Positions 41,759-51,285 of a stretch of DNA of 64,000 nucleotides are shown piece by piece. This DNA is from Pseudomonas sp. KU26590 (lineage in GTDB: Bacteria; Pseudomonadota; Gammaproteobacteria; Pseudomonadales; Pseudomonadaceae). The position numbers and the translations under genes were made by a program. Every line of letters starts with the position of its first letter. The first letter of the stretch is position 1. The notes beneath the pieces were generated by a model. The model had not been told where the DNA came from and made no database searches. It was given only the letters and a program-made list of their open reading frames with translations. The stretch covers positions 927,501 to 991,500 of the forward strand of contig NZ_CP110644.1 of NCBI RefSeq assembly GCF_026153515.1, in the 5' to 3' direction.

Positions 41759-44113
41759 TCAACGCACCTGATCGGTTTCCGGCAGCGCACGTTTCAAATC
41801 GTCTGCACTGGGTGAAGCCTTGGCCAGCGTCACGGGGATGGATTTAGCCGCAGGCACCTTGCTGCGTTCGGCGTGGTGCCACAGCGGAACGAGCGGATTG
41901 CACTCGGGGTAGTACGCCGCGCAGCAGTTCTCGGGGATGTCGTAGGCAATGATCTGCAGAGGTCCTACCGAACGCGTGACCTGAGGCTCGATGGCCGTAG
42001 TCACGTTGACCCAGTCTCCCGGTTTGAAGCCCATTCGCAGGACATCGTTGCGGTTCATGAAGATGACCGCGCGGGTGCCGCTGACGCCACGGAAGCGATC
42101 TTCGTAGCCATAGATCGTGGTGTTGAACTGGTCATTGCTGCGCAGCGTCATCAGTTGCAACACGTCGCGGCGAGTGTGGTTCGGGTACACGTCATCGTTT
42201 TCTTCAAGCAGTTGGGGCGTGATGAACATCGCGCGGCCACTCTCGGTTTTCCATTCACGTTTCGCCGCCGGGATAGGACGATGAAACCCGCCGGTTTCCC
42301 ACATGCGGGTTTCCATGTCGTGGAAAATCTCGGGATAGACCTGAGCGATGTCCTGACGAATCAGCGCGTAATCGCGGCGCCAGGCGTCCCAATCGATTCG
42401 GGTAGTACCGGGTAATGTCGCCTCGGCGAGGCCGGCGAGAATGGCGACCTCGGCGCGGGCGTGAGCGCTGGCCGGTTCGCTGTTACCTTGCCAGGCCCGC
42501 ACGCAGCCGGTGCTGTCTTCAGTGGTATAAACCTGCTCGACGCCGTTTTGCACATCCTTCTCGATGCGCCCGAGGCAGGGCAATATCCAGGCGTTTTTCC
42601 CCGGAACCAGATGCGTGCGGTTCAGCTTGGTCGCGATCTGAACGTTCAGGTCCAATGTATTCCAGGCCGGTTCCATGCGGGACGTGTCCGGGATTGCGCG
42701 CAGAAAATTCCCGCCAAGTCCGACGAATCCGCGCACGCTCCCGTCCAGCAGTCCTTCGCAGGTCTCAACGGTGTTCAAGCCTTTTTTCGTCGGGACCGTG
42801 AAGCCATAGAGTTCCTCAATCTTATCCACAGGGATTTTTTTCGGGTCTTCGGTGATGCCAACCGTGCGCTGCCCCTGCACATTGGAGTGACCGCGCACCG
42901 GACAGATGCCGGCGCCGCGCTTGCCGATGTTGCCGCGCAGCAGGAGCAGGTTCACCAACATCTGCACGTTGGTCACGCCGCGCCGGTGTTGGGTGATGCC
43001 CATACCGTAAATCAGCATCACACGCTCGTGTCTGGCGTACACCGTCGCCACTGCCTCCAGCGCGCTGCGGCTGAGTCCTGCCCGACGCTCGATGCTTTCC
43101 CACGGTGTTTCGAGCGCCCAGCTGCAGAACTCAGCGAATCCCTCAGTGTGTTGGGCAATGAACGCCTGATCGATGATCCCGGGCTCACCCTTAGCCAGCG
43201 CCACCTCGTCCATTTCAAACAGCGACTTGGCGATGCCCAGCACAACCGCCGTGTCCCCGCCGATCGCCAACTGGTGATATTGCGTGCTGATGATGGTCGA
43301 CTTCGGCCCGAGCATCTCCACGGGGGACTGCGGGTTGACGAAGCGTTCGAGGCCGCGCTCACGGATCGGATTGAACGTGATGATCGGCACGTCGCGCTGC
43401 CGGGCTTCACGCAGTTGATGCAACATCCGTGGGCTGTTGCTGCCCACGTTCTGGCCGAAAAACAGGATGCAGTCGGTGTGCTCGAAATCATCCAGCGTCA
43501 CCGTTCCTACCGGTACGCCGATACTTTCCTGCAAGCCCACCGAGGTGCTCTCGTGGCACATGTTCGAGCTGTCGGGCAGGTTGTTGTTGCCGTAGGCGCG
43601 GGCGATGAGCTGGTACATGAACGACGTTTCCAGCGAGGCCCGTCCGGAGGCGTAAAAAACCACGCTGTCGGGCGTCATGCTTTTCAGCTGCGCGCCAATG
43701 TCACGGTAGGCGTCCTCCCACGTGGTTTCCTGATAGCGATCGGTTGCAGCGTTGTACCGCATGGGGTGCGTGAGGCGGCCCTGTTGCTCAAGGTCGTAAT
43801 CGGGCCACTGGCGCAGTTCGGTGAGGGTGTGACGGGCAAAAAAGGCCGGGTCGGTCTTCCGCGACGTCAGCTCCCAGGCCGTGGCCTTCGCGCCGTTTTC
43901 GCAGAACTCCAGGCTGTGGGGCTTGCCAGGCTTGGCCCATGCGCAGCTGACGCAGGCAAACCCGCCCGGCTTGTTTTGTTTGATCAGCGGCAGGCCTGCA
44001 CGAATCGGCGCCTGCTCCCGCCAGAGGATCTCCATCACCGACTTCGCCGAGCCCCAACCGCCGGCGGCGGAGGTGTAGGGACGGTAATGGGCTTTGGGAT
44101 GGATGAGCGACAT
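41759..44113 (-). CDS. FdhF/YdeP-family molybdopterin oxidoreductase
   Basis: A 784-residue molybdenum-cofactor enzyme of the YdeP/FdhF type, predicted cytoplasmic; the physiological substrate is unknown, and in E. coli YdeP is linked to acid resistance. An N-terminal cysteine set (C54, C57, C71 in GGFACVSCAWA...FCENGAKATAW) may hold an iron-sulfur cluster. C186 in NMCHESTS stands where formate dehydrogenases have Sec or Cys ligating molybdenum. The C-terminal cofactor-binding domain is present (LMTLRSNDQFNTTIYGYEDRFRG). Start chosen at MSLIHPKAHYRPY; the frame is open further upstream. No FdhD or Fdh beta/gamma gene is adjacent. Confidence 0.85.
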   Translation of the reverse strand: MSLIHPKAHYRPYTSAAGGWGSAKSVMEILWREQAPIRAGLPLIKQNKPGGFACVSCAWAKPGKPHSLEFCENGAKATAWELTSRKTDPAFFARHTLTELRQWPDYDLEQQGRLTHPMRYNAATDRYQETTWEDAYRDIGAQLKSMTPDSVVFYASGRASLETSFMYQLIARAYGNNNLPDSSNMCHESTSVGLQESIGVPVGTVTLDDFEHTDCILFFGQNVGSNSPRMLHQLREARQRDVPIITFNPIRERGLERFVNPQSPVEMLGPKSTIISTQYHQLAIGGDTAVVLGIAKSLFEMDEVALAKGEPGIIDQAFIAQHTEGFAEFCSWALETPWESIERRAGLSRSALEAVATVYARHERVMLIYGMGITQHRRGVTNVQMLVNLLLLRGNIGKRGAGICPVRGHSNVQGQRTVGITEDPKKIPVDKIEELYGFTVPTKKGLNTVETCEGLLDGSVRGFVGLGGNFLRAIPDTSRMEPAWNTLDLNVQIATKLNRTHLVPGKNAWILPCLGRIEKDVQNGVEQVYTTEDSTGCVRAWQGNSEPASAHARAEVAILAGLAEATLPGTTRIDWDAWRRDYALIRQDIAQVYPEIFHDMETRMWETGGFHRPIPAAKREWKTESGRAMFITPQLLEENDDVYPNHTRRDVLQLMTLRSNDQFNTTIYGYEDRFRGVSGTRAVIFMNRNDVLRMGFKPGDWVNVTTAIEPQVTRSVGPLQIIAYDIPENCCAAYYPECNPLVPLWHHAERSKVPAAKSIPVTLAKASPSADDLKRALPETDQVR

Positions 44114-44333
44114 GGAGTTGATCCTCGGCGGAGCGGGCGCACTTGAGAAAGTCACCCTCGTAAAGGCTACGACGAAGCGGCTCGGTAAAGGTTCGTTACA
44201 TTTTCCCGGTGAGCGGACAGCCAACGGCCAACATGACGATTGCGCTTTGGAAACGAACTTGCCGGATGAAATTCGATCAGTTCCAGAGGGCCGATTTTTC
44301 CACGGTTCTCTGACCGAAGGAGTGACTCGCGTT

Positions 44334-46496
44334 TTGCCGAATTTCAAACCCTTTCTGTTGCTTTGCCTGCTGTTAAGTGTTTGCAGCGTCAATGTTCAAG
44401 CCGCCGACGCGCCCGCCGCAACCACCGCTCCCGCTGGCACACCTGCCGACCCGGCGCCGGAGGATCCTGCCAAAGCGGAGATTCTGGTCAAAGGCGGATT
44501 GCTCGGCGCTATCAGTTCCAGCATCGACAGCGTGCAAGACAAGCTCGATGTGGATGGCCACTTGCTCGACTCCTGGCGTCTGCGCGCTGACCGCGCCGCC
44601 GACGAGATCGACGCGCTGGTCAACAAACCGCAGTCGCGCTCACCGTGGCGAATCACGGGCGATTTCGTGATGCTGTCGCTGGTGTGGGCGGGGGCATTCC
44701 TGCTGCTCAACCGCATCGGCGCGTTTCTCGTGACACGGTTATCACGGCATCGGTTTCTGATCCGCCGCGATCGCGTGGTCGGGGTGCTGGGCTATGTGCT
44801 GCCATACATGGTGCCGGCGCTCATCTGTCTGCCGCTGACGCTGTACGTCAGTCATTTCATGCCGACGTCGGTGGGGCGTGCGCTGGCGCTGTGTCTGGCT
44901 TACTCGACCAGCAGCGGGATTTTCTCCACCTCGGTGCTGCTGTCGCTGATCGTGCTGTTCAATTCGGGCCACAAACGGCCGGCGGTGCGCATCATTCGTC
45001 ACTACGCGCCGCACCCGTTGTTCATCATTGGCTTTCTCGCGGCGTTGAGCGACGCGTTGACCAGCCCACAGATTGCCAGGCTCTTCGGCGGCAACGTGAC
45101 CACCAGCATCGCCGCGTTCACCGGGCTGATGGCGTCGGTCATGTTTGGCATGGTCGTCATCCGCATGCGCCGGCCGATTGCGCATTTGATCCGCAACCGT
45201 TCCCTGGGCGCGCGGCTGTCGCGGCCTGCGGTGCAACAGACCCTGAAGATCTTCTCCAGCCTCTGGCACTTGCCGATCCTGCTGATGATTCTGGTCTCGG
45301 CCGTGAATCTGATCGGCGCCGGGGAAGGCAGTCAGGAAGCTTTGCGTTGCGCGTTGCTGACCACGGTGCTGTTGATTGGCGCGGTGTTTCTCAGCACTTT
45401 GTTCCAGCACATGTTCAAGCCCACCGAGGCGCGGACCGACAGTGTTTACAAGGAGCGTCTGCTGAGCCTGTTGCACGCAGTCATGCGTATTGCGCTGGCG
45501 ATCGGCTTCATTGAGTTGCTGGGGCGGATCTGGGGCTTCTCGCTGTTTGAATTCGCCCAACGCAATGCGCTGGGCAAAGTGATCAGCGATTCCCTCAGCA
45601 GCATTGGGCTGATTCTGCTGGTGACCTGGCTGCTGTGGGTGGTGATGGACACGGCCATTCAGGAAGCCCTGAAACCGCCGGCGAATGCGCGTTCCACACG
45701 TCAGCCGAGCACGCGGGTGAAGACCATCCTGCCGCTGCTGCGCAACGCGATGAAGATCATCCTGGTGGTGATTTGCACCATCACGACCATGGCGAACTTG
45801 GGCATCAACGTCGCGCCACTGCTGGCCGGTGCCGGGGTTGTCGGTCTGGCGATCGGTTTCGGTTCGCAGCAGTTGGTGCAGGATGTCATTACTGGGCTGT
45901 TCATCATCATCGAGGACACGATCTCCATCGGCGACTGGGTTGTCTTGGATTCTGGCCATGCCGGCACCGTCGAGAGCCTGACGATCCGTACGTTGCGTCT
46001 GCGTGACGGCAAGGGCTTCGTGCATTCGGTGCCGTTCGGGCAGATCAAGGCGGTCACCAACCAGTCCCGACAGTTCGCTTATGCCTTCTTCTCGTTCCAG
46101 TTTACCTACGACACCGACGTGGACGCGGCGACCTCGTTGATTCGTGAAGCGGGCCAGTCGATCAGCGACGATCTGCTGCTGGCGAGCAAGCTGCAGGGCC
46201 CGCTGGAAGTGTTCGGGCTGGACCGGATGGACATGAACGGCATTGTGATCACTGCGCAGTTCCGCACCTCGTCGGGTGGGCAGTACGCGGTGAGCCGTGC
46301 GTTCAATGACCGGCTCAAGCGACTTGTGGATAAGTCGGATGAGGTGCGATTCGCGCAAACTTATCCACAACTGGTGATGAGCCCACACAATCGCCAGGCA
46401 CCCGAGGGCGAACGTGGCGAGGAGGGCGCAGAGCAACAAGCGCTGCCCGGCAAGACATCAGTGGTGAACAAAGACGGGTCCGAAAGCCCGGTTTGA
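44334..46496 (+). CDS. MscS-family mechanosensitive channel (YbiO-like)
   Basis: An inner-membrane tension-gated channel that releases solutes in hypo-osmotic shock. The protein of about 720 residues has a signal-like N-terminus (FKPFLLLCLLLSVCSVNVQAAD), a periplasmic segment, many membrane spans, and the MscS pore helix and beta domain at about 496-600 (GVVGLAIGFGSQQLVQDVITGLFIIIEDTISIGDWV). Size and layout fit E. coli YbiO. The frame opens at 44094, overlapping the divergent oxidoreductase; TTG at 44334 is preceded by AAGGAG, while GTG at 44322 has no spaced ribosome site. The start is uncertain. Confidence 0.85.
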   Translation: MPNFKPFLLLCLLLSVCSVNVQAADAPAATTAPAGTPADPAPEDPAKAEILVKGGLLGAISSSIDSVQDKLDVDGHLLDSWRLRADRAADEIDALVNKPQSRSPWRITGDFVMLSLVWAGAFLLLNRIGAFLVTRLSRHRFLIRRDRVVGVLGYVLPYMVPALICLPLTLYVSHFMPTSVGRALALCLAYSTSSGIFSTSVLLSLIVLFNSGHKRPAVRIIRHYAPHPLFIIGFLAALSDALTSPQIARLFGGNVTTSIAAFTGLMASVMFGMVVIRMRRPIAHLIRNRSLGARLSRPAVQQTLKIFSSLWHLPILLMILVSAVNLIGAGEGSQEALRCALLTTVLLIGAVFLSTLFQHMFKPTEARTDSVYKERLLSLLHAVMRIALAIGFIELLGRIWGFSLFEFAQRNALGKVISDSLSSIGLILLVTWLLWVVMDTAIQEALKPPANARSTRQPSTRVKTILPLLRNAMKIILVVICTITTMANLGINVAPLLAGAGVVGLAIGFGSQQLVQDVITGLFIIIEDTISIGDWVVLDSGHAGTVESLTIRTLRLRDGKGFVHSVPFGQIKAVTNQSRQFAYAFFSFQFTYDTDVDAATSLIREAGQSISDDLLLASKLQGPLEVFGLDRMDMNGIVITAQFRTSSGGQYAVSRAFNDRLKRLVDKSDEVRFAQTYPQLVMSPHNRQAPEGERGEEGAEQQALPGKTSVVNKDGSESPV

Positions 46497-46527
46497 CATA
46501 CTGGGCAGATGGCGCGAGCTCGAGATT

Positions 46528-46614
46528 GTAGGAGCCGGCTTGCTGGCGAAAGCGTCCGGTCAGCCACTACATAGTTGTCAGACCGGCAAGGTTCGCCAGC
46601 AAGCCGGCTCCTAC
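46528..46614. repeat. REP palindrome pair (REPIN)
   Basis: GTAGGAGCCGGCTTGCTGGCGAA at 46528-46550 and its inverse at 46592-46614 face each other across 41 bases. This is the usual Pseudomonas paired-REP unit, mobilised by RAYT-type transposases; none is in the window. It lies just after the channel gene. Confidence 0.9.
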
Positions 46615-46658
46615 GGATTGGGGCCAACCACAATTCAGGCGAACGACGTAACGCCCCT

Positions 46659-46751
46659 GTAGGAGCGCGCTTGCCCGCGAAGGCGTCAGTACATCCAACA
46701 TCGTGTTTGGCCGGGACACCGCCTTCGCCGCCTTCGCCAGCAAGCCGCTCC
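46659..46751. repeat. Second, diverged REP pair
   Basis: A related but different arm, GTAGGAGCGCGCTTGCCCGCGAA (46659-46681), and an inverted arm of the first type, CTTCGCCAGCAAGCCGCTCC (46732-46751), form a mixed pair ending 18 bases from the lhr stop. With the preceding unit they fill almost the whole 273-base gap. Confidence 0.8.
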
Positions 46752-46769
46752 CCAGAGATTGGCTGCGGC

Positions 46770-49700
46770 CTACCTGAACAACCGATCCCGCACCTGCAGC
46801 ATCAGCGCCTCATCCACCTCGCCCCAGTACTGCGGCTTGCCGGCGATGATGGCGGCGATGGGAATGCCGTCGCGGTAGACCAGTTTATTGCCCACAATCG
46901 CCGGGACTTTCGCGCCGGGCAGCAGCGTCCCGGCGAGGTTGAGGGGGTCAACTCCGCTGACGGCAATCAAGCTGCCGTCCAATGGGCGCTTGCGTACTTC
47001 GCGCAACAACGGGATGGCTTCGGGCAGCGCGAATTGCTCACCGGCCAGCCCTGCGACAAAGCGCCCGCCGCGAATCTCTCCGCGCGCCTCAAGCCGATGG
47101 AACGTACGCAGCAGCTCGCGCCATGTCGGCAGCCAGTCCGCCTCGCGCTCCAGCAGGCGCCAGAACACCACGCCGTATCGGCGCAGCAAGGTCATGGCGA
47201 CATGCTCCAGCGTGTCGCTGTCGATCCTTTGCGACGCGCCTTCTTCCTTCGCCGGCGCGCGACGCAGCAACGCCCAGCGCCCGGCATCGTCCATGCCGCC
47301 AATGAAGGCGCCGCGATTGCGCCGACTGGTGTGGCTGGCGCGTTTGCTCGCCGGGGTGATCAGCGCCCGCAGCCCGGCAAAACTGTCGGCGTTGACCAGC
47401 CCTGCGCCGACCAACTCCTGCAGCGCTGTTTCTAGTTCAGCCCGCAGCAAGTGCGCCTCACCGGTCAGCTCATCGAAAAACATCGCGCCCTGGCTCGACA
47501 ACACCTCGTGAACCTTTTGCGCGCGCAGGGATAATTCGGTCGGCGCCGGCTGTTCGGTCAGCCCGGTCCACAGGCGGACCTGCGGTCGCGGCAGCAGCAC
47601 AATCGGCGTACTGCGCAACGCAGCGCTGCCGACCTTGTTGCGACTGGTCAGGCGCATCCACACCACCTTGCCGGACCGACACAGGTCATCCAGCCAGGTC
47701 GATGAATAGTCCTTCAAACGGCCCGGAAGAAGGTCACTGTCCCAGGCGCCTGCGGCTGACGAAAAACCCTCCAGTTGCGCGACGACTTCCGGCAGCGCGG
47801 CTTTGCCCTGACTCTGGGTCGTGGCGGACAGATGCTGCCAGTCGAAGAGGAATCGAGTGAAGTCCTGCAGCGACACCGGCTCGATTTCCCGGCGCAGGCG
47901 TTTGACCGTGTAACGGTGGATGCGCGACAGCAGGTGCCGCTCGCACCATTGTTCCTCGCGGGCGTCAGGGCTGAACTGGCCGCGCAACACGTAGCCTTCG
48001 TTTTCCAGCTGCGCCAGTGCCTGAGCGACCTCGTTCTGTGTCAGCGCCAACGGCTCGGCAATGGCGGGAACCGTGAGCGGGCCGAAGCCGCCAAGCCGCG
48101 CCCGTACGATTTCGACGCGCGCTTCGTCCTCGCTCCAGGCTTCATCGAACCCGGGCAACGCTGCCAACGGCGGGTGCATTTCGGCGGCGGGATAGATCGC
48201 CTGCAAACAGGTCAGCCGTTCCAGGGGGATCCACAACGCCTGCTCGGGGGTGACCTGCAAGCGCGTGCCCCGGCCGGAGCGGGCCAGACTTTCCAGCCAT
48301 TTCATCCAGCCGCTGTGCTCGCGGGCCTCAACGCCGGTGATGCAGCCCAGGCTCATCAGCGCCTCGTGCATCTCATCGACGTTTTGCGGCTGCGGCCAGG
48401 CTTCATCGGCCACCGCTTTGATCGCATCGACATCCAGCGCGCCGAGATCATCGGTGGATTCCGGGTCGCTCCAGCGCCGATTGAGCACCGCCTGGGTGCG
48501 ACGTTCTTCCAGCGGCGCGTTGTCGAGAAACGCATACGGCTTGGCGTTGAGGATTTCTGCCGCCAGCGGCGAGGGCGCGGGCAGATCGCGACTGACCAGG
48601 CGCACCTCGCCGTTTTCCATACGCCGCAGCAGTTTCAGCCAGCCTTCGGCGTCCATGGCTTCGTGCAGGCAATCGTCCAGGGTCTGCTCGATCAGCGGAT
48701 GCTCCGGCACGTCCCGCTCACCCACCAGATTTTCCAGGCAGGCGATCTGGTCCGGAAACACGGTGGCGATCAGGTCATCGCTCTTGATCCGCTGCAACTG
48801 AGGCGCCACTTTTCGCCCGCCGGTGTAGCGCGGCAGGGCCAGTGCGACGCCGGCGTTCCAGCGCCAGCGCACGCCGAACAATGGCGCATCCAGCACCGCC
48901 TGAATCAGCAGATGCTCAGCGGTATTGGAATTGAGATAACGCCAGACTTCATCGAGTGCAAAGCTGTGCGCCGTGGACAGCGACAGCACGATGGCGTCCT
49001 CGCTGGCGGCGGCCTGCAGCTCGAAGTTGAAGGTGCGACAGAAGCGCTTGCGCAGGGCCAGGCCCCAGGCGCGGTTGACCCGGCTGCCGAACGGGGAATG
49101 AATCACCAGTTGCGTGCCGCCGGACTGATCGAAAAAGCGCTCGATGATCAGCGTGTCCTGAGACGGCAGCGCGCCCAGGGCCAAATGTGCGCGGGCGAGG
49201 TATTCAATGATCTGCTCGGCGCTGGCGAGGTCCAGGCCCAGGGTGTTCATCAGCCAGTTAGTGCAGGCCTGAAGATTGCCGGGGTGGGCGCTGAGCTGCT
49301 CGTCGATGTCGGCCTGCAAACGGGCGACGGCGAACGACAATTCATCACTGCGCCCCGGCGCCTCACCCATCCAGAACGGAATGTTCGGCGGCATGCCGTG
49401 GGCGTCCTCGACCCGCACCCGACCGGACTCGATCCGCAGAATCCGGTAGGACGTGTTGCCCAGCTGGAAGATGTCTCCCGCAGCGCTCTCCACGGCGAAG
49501 TCTTCGTTGACGGTGCCGATGTTCAGCGCCTGGGGTTCGAGGACCACGCTGTAATCGGCGTTGTCCGGAATCGTGCCGCCGCTGGTGACCGCCGTGAGTT
49601 TGCTGCCGCGCCGGCCACGCAACGTGCGGGTCACCGCGTCGCGATGCAGATACGCCGCGCGCACGCCCTGACGCCCGCTGTAGCCTTCGGCGAGCATGCT

Positions 49701-51083
49701 CAACAGCGCCTGATAATGGCCTTCGTCGACGTCGGCGTAGGGCGAAGCCTTGCGGAACAGCGCCAGCAGGTCCTGCTCTTGCCACTCCTGACAACTGACC
49801 TCGGCGATGATCTGCTGCGCCAGCACATCCAGCGGCGCCTTGGGAATGACCAGCGTGTCGAGCTCGCCGCGACGCACACAATCCAGCAGCGCCGCGCACT
49901 CGATCAGATCATCCCGGGAAACAGCGAACAGCCGCCCCTTGGGCGTGCCGCCGACGTGGTGACCGGAACGGCCGACACGCTGCAAGAAGGAAGCGATTGA
50001 GCGGGGCGAGCTGATCTGGCAGACCAGATCGACATCGCCAATGTCTATGCCCAGTTCCAGCGAAGCCGTGGCGATCAGCACTTGCAGGTCACCGCGCTTG
50101 AGGCGCTGCTCGGCGTCGAGTCGTTGCTCTTTGGCCATGCTGCCGTGGTGGGCTGCGACCGCCTCTTTGCCCAGTCGCTCACTCAGATGCCGCGCCATGC
50201 GCTCGGCCAGCCGCCGCGTATTGACGAAAATCAGCGTGGTGCGATGTTCGCTTGCCAGCGCGGCGAGCCGGTCGTAGACCAATTGCCAGACGTCACTGGA
50301 CATCACGGCGCTCAAGGCAACCGGCGGCACTTCGATGGCCAAGTCCCGAGGGCGCGCGTGGCCGATGTCGACGATGGCGCAAGGGCGGCTGACGGGATCG
50401 CCGCCCACCAGAAAACGCGACACCCGCTCGATGGGTTTCTGCGTTGCCGACAGGCCGATACGCAGCAGCGGTTTTGCACACAGCGCCTGCAAACGCTCCA
50501 GCGACAGGGCGAGATGACTGCCGCGCTTGCCGGCCGCGATGGCGTGAATCTCGTCAACGATGACGGTCTGCGTGCTCGCGAGCATGCGCCGGCCGGAGTC
50601 GGATCCCAGCAGCACGTAAAGCGATTCCGGCGTCGTGACCAGAATGTTCGGCGCGGTTTTACGCATGGCGGTGCGTTCTTTCTGCGGCGTATCACCGGTG
50701 CGCACGGCGGTGGTGATGCGCAGCCCGGGCAGACCCTGCTGAATCAGATGATCCGTGATGCCCGCCAGCGGGTTTTGCAGATTGATCTGGATGTCGTTCG
50801 ACAGCGCTTTCAGGGGCGAAACGTACACCACAAACGTCTCATGGGGCAGCTCGCCGCCCCGCTCCAGCCCTTGATGCACCAGATCATCAATGACTGCCAG
50901 AAACGCCGTCAGGGTTTTCCCAGAGCCGGTGGGCGCGGCGATCAACGTGGACTCGCGGCGCTTGATCAGCGGCCACGCCTGCGCCTGGGCCGCAGTAATG
51001 GCCGGGAACGTCGAGCGAAACCATGCGCTGACCGCCGGATGAAAGGCGTCGAGCACCGGGTCGGGCGTCTGGGGAAGGTTCAT
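46770..51083 (-). CDS. lhr: ATP-dependent helicase Lhr (long form)
   Basis: A large superfamily 2 DNA helicase (3'-5', DNA repair) of 1437 residues with a long C-terminal region, close to E. coli Lhr (1538). Walker A APTGSGKT at 50-57, DEIH at 177-180, SAT at 212-214, and the helicase C-terminal motifs TLIFVNTRRLAERMARHLSERLG and ATASLELGIDIGDVDLVCQI...RVGRSGHH are all intact. In E. coli the long C-terminal domain has uracil-DNA glycosylase activity; whether this one does is unknown. ATG at 51083 is preferred over an in-frame TTG two codons earlier. It stands alone, without the metallophosphoesterase that accompanies short Lhr proteins. Confidence 0.93.
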   Translation of the reverse strand: MNLPQTPDPVLDAFHPAVSAWFRSTFPAITAAQAQAWPLIKRRESTLIAAPTGSGKTLTAFLAVIDDLVHQGLERGGELPHETFVVYVSPLKALSNDIQINLQNPLAGITDHLIQQGLPGLRITTAVRTGDTPQKERTAMRKTAPNILVTTPESLYVLLGSDSGRRMLASTQTVIVDEIHAIAAGKRGSHLALSLERLQALCAKPLLRIGLSATQKPIERVSRFLVGGDPVSRPCAIVDIGHARPRDLAIEVPPVALSAVMSSDVWQLVYDRLAALASEHRTTLIFVNTRRLAERMARHLSERLGKEAVAAHHGSMAKEQRLDAEQRLKRGDLQVLIATASLELGIDIGDVDLVCQISSPRSIASFLQRVGRSGHHVGGTPKGRLFAVSRDDLIECAALLDCVRRGELDTLVIPKAPLDVLAQQIIAEVSCQEWQEQDLLALFRKASPYADVDEGHYQALLSMLAEGYSGRQGVRAAYLHRDAVTRTLRGRRGSKLTAVTSGGTIPDNADYSVVLEPQALNIGTVNEDFAVESAAGDIFQLGNTSYRILRIESGRVRVEDAHGMPPNIPFWMGEAPGRSDELSFAVARLQADIDEQLSAHPGNLQACTNWLMNTLGLDLASAEQIIEYLARAHLALGALPSQDTLIIERFFDQSGGTQLVIHSPFGSRVNRAWGLALRKRFCRTFNFELQAAASEDAIVLSLSTAHSFALDEVWRYLNSNTAEHLLIQAVLDAPLFGVRWRWNAGVALALPRYTGGRKVAPQLQRIKSDDLIATVFPDQIACLENLVGERDVPEHPLIEQTLDDCLHEAMDAEGWLKLLRRMENGEVRLVSRDLPAPSPLAAEILNAKPYAFLDNAPLEERRTQAVLNRRWSDPESTDDLGALDVDAIKAVADEAWPQPQNVDEMHEALMSLGCITGVEAREHSGWMKWLESLARSGRGTRLQVTPEQALWIPLERLTCLQAIYPAAEMHPPLAALPGFDEAWSEDEARVEIVRARLGGFGPLTVPAIAEPLALTQNEVAQALAQLENEGYVLRGQFSPDAREEQWCERHLLSRIHRYTVKRLRREIEPVSLQDFTRFLFDWQHLSATTQSQGKAALPEVVAQLEGFSSAAGAWDSDLLPGRLKDYSSTWLDDLCRSGKVVWMRLTSRNKVGSAALRSTPIVLLPRPQVRLWTGLTEQPAPTELSLRAQKVHEVLSSQGAMFFDELTGEAHLLRAELETALQELVGAGLVNADSFAGLRALITPASKRASHTSRRNRGAFIGGMDDAGRWALLRRAPAKEEGASQRIDSDTLEHVAMTLLRRYGVVFWRLLEREADWLPTWRELLRTFHRLEARGEIRGGRFVAGLAGEQFALPEAIPLLREVRKRPLDGSLIAVSGVDPLNLAGTLLPGAKVPAIVGNKLVYRDGIPIAAIIAGKPQYWGEVDEALMLQVRDRLFR

Positions 51084-51285
51084 CCGCAATTAATGCGGGC
51101 GCCGGCGGGTAGATGCAAGGGTCAGATGCTCAGGGGAAGACACAAGGGCGAGCGATCGGCGACGCGTTTCAGGGCGCCGCACGCGCGCATGCCCGCCGTT
51201 GTTGGGACTTGCCCGATGACGTGTTATGTTTGCGGACGTTTTTCACCTATTTTTAATCGACCTGAAGACTGAGCCTGCTGACTCT

